From the NCBI GenBank assembly GCA_964626495.1, contig CAZVFT010000108.1, positions 1 to 6,599 of the forward strand: DNA of 6,599 nt. The letters run 5' to 3'. The translations under genes were made by a program, and so were the position numbers. This DNA is from JACNLN01 sp964626495 (GTDB lineage Bacteria; Fidelibacterota; Marinisomatia; Marinisomatales; CAZVFT01). Positions 1-5,462 of the stretch are shown piece by piece. The notes under the pieces are model-generated. The model was not told the DNA's origin and did not search any database. It saw nothing but the letters and a program-made list of their open reading frames with translations. Numbering within the stretch: the first letter of the stretch is position 1; each line of letters begins with the position of its first letter.

Positions 1-420
1 ACTGCCGAACTTAAAACGGTCAATTGTACCGAATGCCATTACGTTACAGAGGCTCATCTGACGGAACCATCACAGAATCGATCTATAATGGTTATGAAGG
101 AGAAGTGCATCCGCTGCCACGATAAGGAAAACAGCCCGGAATTCGAATTCACCTCTTTTGTTGAAAAAATCCGTCATCCCGTAGTAGAAATTGCAGCTGT
201 CTCGGTACCCGAATCAGCAGAGGAAAAACCCCCGAAGATGGAATTCATTCTTCACGAGGTTCAGACCGGTGAATGTCTCTGGCTGCTGGCGGAGCGATAC
301 CTCAGTTCTGGTGTCAGATGGATTGAAATCTATGAAGCCAATAGAGATTTCATTGAGGATCCGGATGAAATATTTGTCGGACAAACTTTACATATTCAAA
401 AAATCAAAATGGGAGAATAA
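1..420 (+). CDS. Multihaem c-type cytochrome with C-terminal LysM domain (5'-truncated)
   Basis: The reading frame is open from the first base, so the start lies left of the window; 139 residues are visible. Two CxxCH haem-attachment motifs are seen, CTECH (residues 9-13) and CIRCH (36-40). The second is followed by an ENSPEFEF stretch and then EKIRH, a pattern typical of the last haem region of cytochrome c554-like multihaem proteins, where the late His may be a haem ligand. A short Pro/Glu-rich linker (about 69-81) leads to a LysM domain (about 83-134) with the usual GECLWLLAERYL, IYEANRD and VGQTLHI segments. Such cytochromes carry electrons in the periplasm or at the outer surface, and LysM binds peptidoglycan-type glycans, so I infer an electron carrier tethered to the cell wall. 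The missing N-terminus should hold a signal peptide and more haem motifs. The next gene starts 6 nt downstream, suggesting co-transcription. The ATG at 88 is internal and not the true start. Confidence is high for haem binding and LysM, lower for the exact family. Confidence 0.88.
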   Translation, partial: TAELKTVNCTECHYVTEAHLTEPSQNRSIMVMKEKCIRCHDKENSPEFEFTSFVEKIRHPVVEIAAVSVPESAEEKPPKMEFILHEVQTGECLWLLAERYLSSGVRWIEIYEANRDFIEDPDEIFVGQTLHIQKIKMGE

Positions 421-426
421 ATAGAA

Positions 427-759
427 ATGGAATACTTAATAGAACAACTCACGAGTAATCCCGTACTTTTAGCTGCAGCTGTTGTTCTGGTAATTTTGAT
501 TGTATATGCTGTCTTCAAACGGTTGCTGAAACTGGCAATATTTGTTGCATTTTTACTAATTTTGTATGTTGTATATCTGGTCTGGACAGGTCAAGATATT
601 CCAACCTCTCCAGAAGAAATTAAAGAGAGTATTCAAAAAACGTCCGAAATAATTAAGAAGAAGACTGGAAAAGTATCAGAAGATATTAAAGAAAAAGCTG
701 AGGAAACAGTCAGGGAAGTGACGAAAGAAAAACTCGATAAGTTATTCAAAGATGAGTGA
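427..759 (+). CDS. Small membrane protein with two hydrophobic helices and a hendecad-repeat tail
   Basis: I do not recognise a named family. The 110-residue product has two hydrophobic segments (about 12-30 and 34-53) separated by a short basic turn (KRLLK), then a highly charged Lys/Glu-rich tail (about 61-110) with no Cys. The tail contains four 11-residue units with Ile/Val at residues 65, 76, 87 and 98, a periodicity known from LEA-like and apolipoprotein-like helices and right-handed coiled coils. I infer a membrane hairpin carrying an amphipathic helix that may lie along a membrane or oligomerise. The ATG is preceded by a GGGAG Shine-Dalgarno-like sequence at 411-415, inside the end of the cytochrome gene, with an 11-nt spacer. 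The 6-nt gap suggests one operon and a shared envelope location. A second stop codon follows at once in frame (TGA TAA). Function is unknown. Confidence 0.82.
   Translation: MEYLIEQLTSNPVLLAAAVVLVILIVYAVFKRLLKLAIFVAFLLILYVVYLVWTGQDIPTSPEEIKESIQKTSEIIKKKTGKVSEDIKEKAEETVREVTKEKLDKLFKDE
613..744 (+). repeat. Four degenerate 33-nt units encoding 11-residue (hendecad) repeats
   Basis: Residues 63-73, 74-84, 85-95 and 96-106 of the small membrane protein align without gaps as EEIKESIQKTS, EIIKKKTGKVS, EDIKEKAEETV and REVTKEKLDKL. Glu or Arg occupies position 1, Ile/Val position 3 and Lys/Thr position 4 of every unit, and Ser ends the first two. The DNA of the units has diverged, so this is a protein-level periodicity rather than a fresh tandem duplication. 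It may have arisen by old duplication or by selection for an amphipathic helix. Confidence 0.6.
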
Positions 760-870
760 TAACGGTATTATCCTATTTTACTAACTTATATGTATTTATG
801 TTGTAAATATTTTCCAATTTAGTTTAAAAACCTCTCTTTTACCTTTGACTTCATTTTAAATAGTACATCC

Positions 871-892
871 CTGATTGAGATATTTCAATCAG
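871..892. other. Perfect 8-bp inverted repeat between convergent genes
   Basis: The arms CTGATTGA and TCAATCAG are exact reverse complements around a 6-nt loop (GATATT). The repeat lies between the convergent stop codons at 759 and 919, where a bidirectional terminator would be useful. Neither side has a run of T after the stem, the stem is AT-rich, and it is 112 nt past the + strand stop. It could therefore be an mRNA 3'-end stabiliser, a protein-binding palindrome or chance. The rest of 760-918 is AT-rich with no ORF or RNA gene that I can identify. Confidence 0.35.
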
Positions 893-918
893 TTGTGCAA
901 GCGGTTATGAATATCAAA

Positions 919-1383
919 TTAGGTTAATGGATTCGCAAGAGCGAAATCATCCAGCGTTTCCCGGAAAAATTCCATGAATGTGCCTCCGACAAATAACAGC
1001 AGAAAGATGATCACCGTAATGAGTACAATTCCGATGATGAACATTACGCCATTCAATACTATGAAGGATTTCAGATCCGAAAGAGCACGCTGGAGGGAGT
1101 GTGAATCAAGGCTGTGAAGTACAACCTGGAATTGATTTGCAGTTGACACAAGTTTTATTCCCATAATGATGTAGATGACACCGATAGCTGCCGTGGGTAA
1201 TAGAAGTAAAAAAATGGTCAAGGCGTATAGCGATCCTTGGATAATGTTCATCACCCCAACAAATTTCCCCCAGGAGATTAGTTTCGTGAGAAGGTTCTGA
1301 ACTTCATAGTTCATAGAGAGAGAAACCGTATCCCGTTCTATTTTTGTTTCTTCCGGCTGTATTATGTGTTCTTCAGGTTCCAT
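919..1383 (-). CDS. DUF5362-like integral membrane protein
   Basis: The 154-residue product begins with a charged, probably cytoplasmic segment (about 1-30) and continues with hydrophobic segments at about 39-62, 63-79 and 106-133. The stretch between them (about 85-104) is polar and predicted helical. The layout, with a GxxNIIQGSLYALTIF segment followed by a GVIYIIMGIKL segment, resembles DUF5362 proteins, a family of unknown function; the assignment is from memory of the pattern. I chose the ATG at 1383. A TTG two codons upstream (1389) would add two residues, but neither start has a strong Shine-Dalgarno sequence. It lies 64 nt downstream of the YacP-like gene on the same strand and may be the last gene of that transcript. 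No catalytic motif is visible. Confidence 0.75.
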   Translation of the reverse strand: MEPEEHIIQPEETKIERDTVSLSMNYEVQNLLTKLISWGKFVGVMNIIQGSLYALTIFLLLLPTAAIGVIYIIMGIKLVSTANQFQVVLHSLDSHSLQRALSDLKSFIVLNGVMFIIGIVLITVIIFLLLFVGGTFMEFFRETLDDFALANPLT

Positions 1384-1447
1384 TGGCAATTCATTTAACT
1401 ATAATCAAATTACAAATACAAAAGTAGATACTCAAGCATTGAAGTGC

Positions 1448-1957
1448 TTATTCATCTTTTTCTGTTTTTATGTTCCGGGCTTTTTTCATTTCTTTTTTCC
1501 ACCAATCAATTTCAGTCCTGCTTAACCTCTCAGGTTTTTCATTTGATAATGTTCGCTTGAGTTTACGCGGTTGAATTTTTTCATCAATTATGCGGAAAAA
1601 CTTTTTTGGCGGCAGGGTTTGACATCCAAATGTTATCACAGAGCGAATAATATGTCGGTCTCCTGTAACAACCACTGTATGACGGCCTTTCCATTTTTCA
1701 GCCTGAACAATAATATCCTGGTCAGCATTTCGGTCAGGTCCGCTGAATTTAAGAATCAAATTGTTGGAATGTTCCAGGGGATCCCAGGGGGCATTACCAT
1801 CAAAGACGAGAACAATTTTTACCTGTCGGATATCGCTGTAGTTGAGTAGATCACGATACAATGATTTCAGACAGGAAACATAATCATGATCCAGAAGTGT
1901 GCTGTATCGTGGAATGTGATGGATAAAGTTGTGGCCATCGATGATATAATGAATCAT
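1448..1957 (-). CDS. YacP-like NYN (PIN-fold) domain ribonuclease
   Basis: The 169-residue product matches the YacP-like NYN family, predicted metal-dependent RNases with a PIN-like fold (Bacillus Rae1/YacP, a ribosome-associated mRNA endonuclease, is the studied member). The acidic and Asn positions expected of the active site are present: IIDGHNFI near the N-terminus (Asp7, Asn10), VFDGN (Asp53), NADQDI (Asp79 and Asp81) and VTGDRHI (Asp100). The NYN domain covers about 1-115. The remainder is a basic, Lys/Arg-rich tail, plausible for RNA or ribosome binding. The length is normal for the family. It starts 2 nt after the stop of the 69-residue membrane protein, with a GACGAGA stretch inside that gene as the likely ribosome-binding site, so translation is probably coupled. 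The fold is secure; the RNA target is not known. Confidence 0.85.
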   Translation of the reverse strand: MIHYIIDGHNFIHHIPRYSTLLDHDYVSCLKSLYRDLLNYSDIRQVKIVLVFDGNAPWDPLEHSNNLILKFSGPDRNADQDIIVQAEKWKGRHTVVVTGDRHIIRSVITFGCQTLPPKKFFRIIDEKIQPRKLKRTLSNEKPERLSRTEIDWWKKEMKKARNIKTEKDE

Positions 1958-1959
1958 TT

Positions 1960-2169
1960 TTATCTCGTCATAATAAAAAACATAATCATTGCCAGTACCA
2001 AGATAATAATCAATCTGGCAAGGACGCGATTGAATATTTGAAACTGAGGAGAAACAGGTTCCATATCTTTCAGTTGCTTCCGTGTCTTTTTGCTTAATAA
2101 GAATTTTGATCCAAAAACCATGAGTGCAAAAAGGATGAGAAAAAGTCCAAGCTTTGTGATGATATTCAT
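1960..2169 (-). CDS. Small two-helix membrane protein, unknown function
   Basis: The 69-residue product has a hydrophobic segment at about 7-25, a basic loop (SKKTRKQLK, about 26-34) followed by a short polar stretch, and a second hydrophobic segment at about 48-67 ending in MTR. By the positive-inside rule the loop should face the cytoplasm. I do not recognise a family. A longer frame beginning at a TTG at 2247 overlaps the EEP gene by 29 nt, but its extra 26 residues are polar and look like a read-through of the intergenic region. I prefer the ATG at 2169 because it begins directly before the first hydrophobic helix. No Shine-Dalgarno sequence precedes this ATG, and a sigma70-like promoter ends 6 nt upstream, which suggests a leaderless mRNA. 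The YacP-like gene follows after 2 nt and is probably co-expressed. Confidence 0.68.
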   Translation of the reverse strand: MNIITKLGLFLILFALMVFGSKFLLSKKTRKQLKDMEPVSPQFQIFNRVLARLIIILVLAMIMFFIMTR

Positions 2170-2175
2170 ACTTTT

Positions 2176-2204
2176 AGTATACGTGTGAATAGGTTTAAAA
2201 TCAA
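2176..2204 (-). promoter_or_regulatory. Sigma70-like promoter for the small membrane protein and YacP-like genes
   Basis: On the minus strand TTGATT (2204-2199) and TATACT (2181-2176) are separated by exactly 17 nt and match the -35 and -10 consensus at 4/6 and 5/6 positions. The normal start point, 7 nt past the -10 box, falls on or next to the A of the ATG at 2169. The promoter lies in the 49-nt gap after the EEP gene, so the downstream genes could be transcribed independently of it. Confidence 0.5.
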
Positions 2205-2218
2205 TAGTAGAAGTGTAT

Positions 2219-3289
2219 TTACTTTTTCGAATGCGGTATAACTTCAATTTCCGTTAGTACACCAAAGTGATCAGAAGGATGAATACCGTTGTTAGGCTTG
2301 TTAAAGACAACCTCTGACTTGAGAACCTTTAAATTGTCTCCACGAACAAAGATATAGTCGATCCTATCCCGTCGACATTTGGTCTCATCCACAAAACCTT
2401 TTAGATAGTGTGTTTGAATGTTTGTATTTAACAATTCATCCCAGGTGTAACCAACCTTTGAATTTACTGAGGAATATGTGTCCACAAACCCAGCATCTGT
2501 CAGAAGGGAGATTTCTTTGGAGTTTGATAGTGCATTAAAATCCCCCATCAGGATAGCGGGATTATCTCCAGCAATATTATCAATAAATTCGAGAGTCTTT
2601 CTAGCCTCGTTCATTCTCCATTCATGTCCACCAATAGATTCTGATAATGTCTGGATACATTTCTTGGCATTGATCTCGCCAGTCAGGTAATCGTCAATCT
2701 CATTAACAAGGTACTCTTTGTGAGGAAAGGGGGATGCATGCCAGTGCGTATTAAAAAGATAGATATCCTGATTCTCCACAACAATTTTGGCTGCTACGAC
2801 TTGTGTGGCATCGGCGAAATGGAAGGTTATTAGATTTCCCACATAACCTCCTGAAAGCTGCTGCCGTTCTTCAGGTTTCATATTGTGTTTCTTTTTAGCA
2901 AGAATCACGTCCCCTTCCCTGAGATTGATTGGGAGACCAAACGTTCCAATGCGCACTCCTCCAACGCCTACGTGATAGACTTTGTCATAGTCGAGATCTC
3001 TGGCAATCCGACTGGCATAGCGAGGGAGTTTGTTTGCTTCGTTCAAGGCAATCACATCGGCATCGATCTCTTTTAGCTCCCTCACAAGAAGGTCATACCG
3101 GCGAGCTCGTGTCCTGTTATCTTCATATTCACCCATTTTCAGGTTGCCGATATAATCAAGTCCAGACCAAACATTGATGGTAACCACTTTGAGGGTTTCT
3201 GGCAATAACAGAACCGGGAAAAGAAACATAAGATAGAGAAGAAAAAATTTTAATCTGTAATTGAGAGGAGGATGAAGAAATCTTTTCAT
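2219..3289 (-). CDS. Exported or membrane-anchored endonuclease/exonuclease/phosphatase (EEP) family protein
   Basis: The 356-residue product belongs to the EEP (DNase I/exonuclease III-like) superfamily, metal-dependent phosphodiesterases that include nucleases, sphingomyelinases and inositol phosphatases. A basic N-terminus (MKRF...RLK) followed by a hydrophobic stretch (about 15-29) looks like a Sec signal peptide or anchor. The family motifs occur in order: TINVWSG (Asn39), VIALNEAN (Glu84, metal ligand), FNTHWH (His182), ILMGDFNA (Asp250, Asn252), RDRIDYIFV (Asp308/Asp311) and HPSDHFGV (Asp340, His341). The catalytic set therefore appears complete. I chose the ATG at 3289 because GAGGTGA lies 5 nt upstream; a GTG at 3298 would overlap that site. 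The substrate (extracellular DNA, phospholipid head groups or another phosphodiester) cannot be told from the sequence. It is divergent from the thiolase gene and is followed by the small membrane protein gene after 49 nt. Confidence 0.9.
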   Translation of the reverse strand: MKRFLHPPLNYRLKFFLLYLMFLFPVLLLPETLKVVTINVWSGLDYIGNLKMGEYEDNRTRARRYDLLVRELKEIDADVIALNEANKLPRYASRIARDLDYDKVYHVGVGGVRIGTFGLPINLREGDVILAKKKHNMKPEERQQLSGGYVGNLITFHFADATQVVAAKIVVENQDIYLFNTHWHASPFPHKEYLVNEIDDYLTGEINAKKCIQTLSESIGGHEWRMNEARKTLEFIDNIAGDNPAILMGDFNALSNSKEISLLTDAGFVDTYSSVNSKVGYTWDELLNTNIQTHYLKGFVDETKCRRDRIDYIFVRGDNLKVLKSEVVFNKPNNGIHPSDHFGVLTEIEVIPHSKK

Positions 3290-3294
3290 AATTG

Positions 3295-3301
3295 TCACCT
3301 C
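3295..3301 (-). promoter_or_regulatory. Ribosome-binding site that fixes the EEP gene start
   Basis: GAGGTGA on the minus strand lies 5 nt before the ATG at 3289. It overlaps the alternative GTG codon at 3298, which makes the ATG the better start. Confidence 0.75.
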
Positions 3302-3357
3302 ATTTTTCTGGAAAATAACACTTCAATTCTAAACACAAAAGGAATATTAAAAAATCA

Positions 3358-3387
3358 TTTACATTAACTTGTATAGTTTTTTATAAA
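3358..3387 (+). promoter_or_regulatory. Sigma70-like promoter candidate for the thiolase gene
   Basis: TTTACA (3358-3363) and TATAAA (3382-3387) each match the -35 and -10 consensus at five of six positions and are 18 nt apart. Transcription would start near 3394 and give a leader of about 75 nt. A second, weaker pair (TTGATG at 3389-3394 and TAGTAT at 3413-3418, 18-nt spacer) lies just downstream. The rest of the 3290-3468 gap is AT-rich; I found no convincing promoter for the divergent EEP gene. Confidence 0.5.
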
Positions 3388-3455
3388 GTTGATGACTGAA
3401 GAGTAAATTCCTTAGTATCTTCACTGACAACTTGCTGAATGAATTTTCACATATG

Positions 3456-3461
3456 AAAGGG
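3456..3461 (+). promoter_or_regulatory. Ribosome-binding site of the thiolase gene
   Basis: AAAGGG precedes the ATG at 3469 by 7 nt and supports this start. It partly overlaps the right arm of a short inverted repeat, TTTCA-CATA-TGAAA (3445-3458), which is too weak to claim as a control element. Confidence 0.6.
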
Positions 3462-3468
3462 TTCACTC

Positions 3469-4680
3469 ATGATAAAAGTTAATGTTAAAGGAAAAGTCGC
3501 CATCATTGATGCGGTTCGTTCACCCATTGGATCCATTGGGGGAGAACTAAAGACTCTATCGGTGAAGGATTTGGGAGTACACGTGATCTCTCATCTATTG
3601 AAAAGAACGGGACTTGATCCTGCTCTGGTGGAATATGTCTCTTTTGGCTGGGTGATGCAGGATCCAAGATTTCACAATCTTGCAAAAATTATTTCTGAGT
3701 TTTCAGGAATTCCATCCTCAACACCCGGAACCACCTTTCATGAAAATTGCGCTTCAGGGGCATCAGCAATTCACGACATTGCGCGGAGGATTCTGTTGGG
3801 AGAAATCGAGATTGGAATTGGAGGTGGTGTGGAAAGTATGAGTAATGTACCCAGACAGTTATATCAAGGGAGATTGAAAGGGCAATTGTATGGAGATTTC
3901 AAAATTAATGATGGGATTATGAGTGCACTGACAGATGCATTTGTGGGAGAGAAAGGCGAACTCATGGGAGTATTGACGGAAAGATTGGTGGAGAAATACG
4001 ATGTCACCAGAGAAGAGCAGGATGAGATTGCCTATCGGAGTCATTGGAATGTACGCAAAACCTGGGATAAGGGATACTTTGACGATTATGTTATTCCTAT
4101 TGAACTTGAAGATCGGAAAAAGGGGAAACGAGTCATTAAGAAGGATGAGGGTCCGAGGGAAATCACCATTGAGGAGCTTGCAAAGCAGACACCTTATTTC
4201 AAGCCCGATGGAGGAACCATCACATCCTTGAATTCCAGCACAATTAACGATGGTGCGGCAGCAGTTTGTCTCATGTCTCAAAGAAAAGCTAAGGAGTTAA
4301 AGATCAAACCCCTTGGTTATCTCTATTCTTTTCATAATATCGGAGTTCCCAGGGAGTTTATGGGAGAAGGTGCATTTAAGGTTATTCCACCACTCTTAGA
4401 AAGGGGGGGATTGAGTCTTTCGGATATCGACTATTTTGAAATCAACGAAGCCTTTGCAGCGGTTCTCGGAGCGGCTTTTCATTTTCTGGAGAATCTTCCA
4501 AAGGAGAAAACGAATCAGTGGGGGAGTGGCATTTCTCTGGGACATCCAGTTGGGTGTACAGGTGCTAGACAGATTACCGATATGATTCACCAGTTACGAA
4601 AGCGAGACAAGAAGATTGGCATTACCAGTCGGTGCGTGGGAGGAGGAATGGGAAGTGGGGAGATACTGATTCTCTCTTAG
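3469..4680 (+). CDS. Thiolase family protein (acetyl-CoA C-acetyl/acyltransferase)
   Basis: The 403-residue product is a full-length thiolase, which condenses two acyl-CoAs or cleaves 3-ketoacyl-CoA. The N-terminal domain carries the nucleophile Cys94 in HENCASGASAI and the GGGVESMSN segment (118-126). A TREEQDEIAYRSH region follows (180-192). The C-terminal domain has the SLNSSTINDGAAA segment, NEAF (326-329), GHP with the catalytic His359, and Cys389 in RCVGGGMGSG. All catalytic residues (Cys94, His359, Cys389) are therefore present. The HENCASG and GHPVGCTGAR variants differ from classic bacterial AtoB/FadA wording, so the choice between biosynthetic (acetoacetyl-CoA) and degradative (3-ketoacyl-CoA) roles is open. 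No hydroxyacyl-CoA dehydrogenase, enoyl-CoA hydratase or CoA-transferase gene is adjacent. The gene appears to be a single-gene unit with its own promoter, and it ends 9 nt from the convergent Ub-Mut7-C gene. A cytoplasmic location is expected. Confidence 0.93.
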   Translation: MIKVNVKGKVAIIDAVRSPIGSIGGELKTLSVKDLGVHVISHLLKRTGLDPALVEYVSFGWVMQDPRFHNLAKIISEFSGIPSSTPGTTFHENCASGASAIHDIARRILLGEIEIGIGGGVESMSNVPRQLYQGRLKGQLYGDFKINDGIMSALTDAFVGEKGELMGVLTERLVEKYDVTREEQDEIAYRSHWNVRKTWDKGYFDDYVIPIELEDRKKGKRVIKKDEGPREITIEELAKQTPYFKPDGGTITSLNSSTINDGAAAVCLMSQRKAKELKIKPLGYLYSFHNIGVPREFMGEGAFKVIPPLLERGGLSLSDIDYFEINEAFAAVLGAAFHFLENLPKEKTNQWGSGISLGHPVGCTGARQITDMIHQLRKRDKKIGITSRCVGGGMGSGEILILS

Positions 4681-4689
4681 TCTCTCTAT

Positions 4690-5460
4690 TTATCTATTCG
4701 TTTTAACCTCCTCTTCAACTCTCTTAATAAATTGACGGAGCTTTATATGATGGGAACCGTGCCAATAAATCTTATCGCATCTTGTACAGCGGACAAATTC
4801 CTCAAAATATTTTTTGGTAAGCGGTTTCAGTCTGTGCAGTATCTCTTTCTTTTGTACGGGTTCCAGAAGAGAATTACAGAGTGAACAGCGCGTAATGGCG
4901 TTTATTGCATCCACTAACTTAAAACGTTGTACCACTTCCACTGTCTGTTTAAATGGTTCATTGGAATAGATGTAACAGCCATATTGAACCTCATTACACA
5001 TAAGGATATTTCGGTCTCTAGTCAGAAGTATTCTGTTATCCTCCTTCATCTTTCTTAATATCTCGCTGTTTTTAGCATATTGGTCGTGTACCACATCAAA
5101 TCCCAGCAGGCGCAAATTCCGCACTAATTTACCTACATTCCTACCTGCAATAAATTTTACTTCTTCAGGAAGAGAAGACTCTAGCTTGGTCAAACCCGAA
5201 ATATCTATAGATTCAAAAATGGGGTAAAGACTGATATCATCCTTATCGTTTATATGGTAATTAAAATCGGTAGATTTTCCATTTATTAGTATCAGTTTCA
5301 CTTCCGTATGGGGAACTCCACAGGATTCGATAATATCTTTAACTGTTGTGGAGAACTTAAGCTTTTTTTCGAATCGGACTTTGCGAAGTTTTGGAGGAAG
5401 AAAATCGTTTAGTTCTTCGTAAAATCTTAAATGAACTGTTATCATATTTGAAATATCCAT
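4690..5460 (-). CDS. Ubiquitin-like (Mut7-C-associated) plus Mut7-C RNase-like domain protein with substituted active-site Asp
   Basis: The 256-residue product has two known domains. Residues about 6-83 form the ThiS/MoaD-like ubiquitin fold found fused to Mut7-C (FYEELNDFLP, GVPHTEVKLILING, ISLYPIFES). No C-terminal Gly-Gly follows the fold, as expected for a fixed fusion. Residues about 101-245 form Mut7-C, a PIN-related predicted RNase domain with a zinc ribbon: LVRNLRLLGFD, ILLTRDRNIL (Asp149), Cys192/Cys195 and Cys225/Cys228, and YWHGSHH near the end. The family usually begins this domain with an F-[LV]-x-D segment; here it reads KFIAGRNVGK, with Gly106 (codon GGT, 5145-5143) in place of the expected Asp. 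Catalysis may therefore be weakened or lost although the fold looks intact. The ATG lies 2 nt after the stop of the radical SAM gene, so the two are co-translated. Met6 (5445) is a possible alternative start. Substrate RNA is unknown. Confidence 0.88.
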   Translation of the reverse strand: MDISNMITVHLRFYEELNDFLPPKLRKVRFEKKLKFSTTVKDIIESCGVPHTEVKLILINGKSTDFNYHINDKDDISLYPIFESIDISGLTKLESSLPEEVKFIAGRNVGKLVRNLRLLGFDVVHDQYAKNSEILRKMKEDNRILLTRDRNILMCNEVQYGCYIYSNEPFKQTVEVVQRFKLVDAINAITRCSLCNSLLEPVQKKEILHRLKPLTKKYFEEFVRCTRCDKIYWHGSHHIKLRQFIKRVEEEVKTNR

Positions 5461-5462
5461 TT

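Noticed and set aside
140..151. Tandem GAATTCGAATTC in the cytochrome gene
   Set aside because: It simply encodes Glu-Phe-Glu-Phe in a conserved-looking region; not evidence of a cloning junction or a functional repeat.
1398..1403. A TATAGT -10-like hexamer on the minus strand before the DUF5362-like gene
   Set aside because: No acceptable -35 box lies 16-18 nt upstream of it, and the surrounding DNA is so AT-rich that the hexamer alone is not meaningful.
1434..1449. A 5-bp inverted repeat (AAGCA/TGCTT) overlapping the YacP-like stop codon
   Set aside because: The stem is too short and no T-run follows on the minus strand, so I do not call it a terminator.
1571..1849. A 92-codon plus-strand frame inside the YacP-like gene
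   Set aside because: It lies opposite a conserved NYN domain and its translation is compositionally unlike a real protein; shadow frame.
3859..4281. A 140-codon open frame on the minus strand inside the thiolase gene
   Set aside because: It is fully antisense to a well-supported thiolase; its translation shows no family motif and it has no credible ribosome-binding site, so I treat it as a shadow frame.
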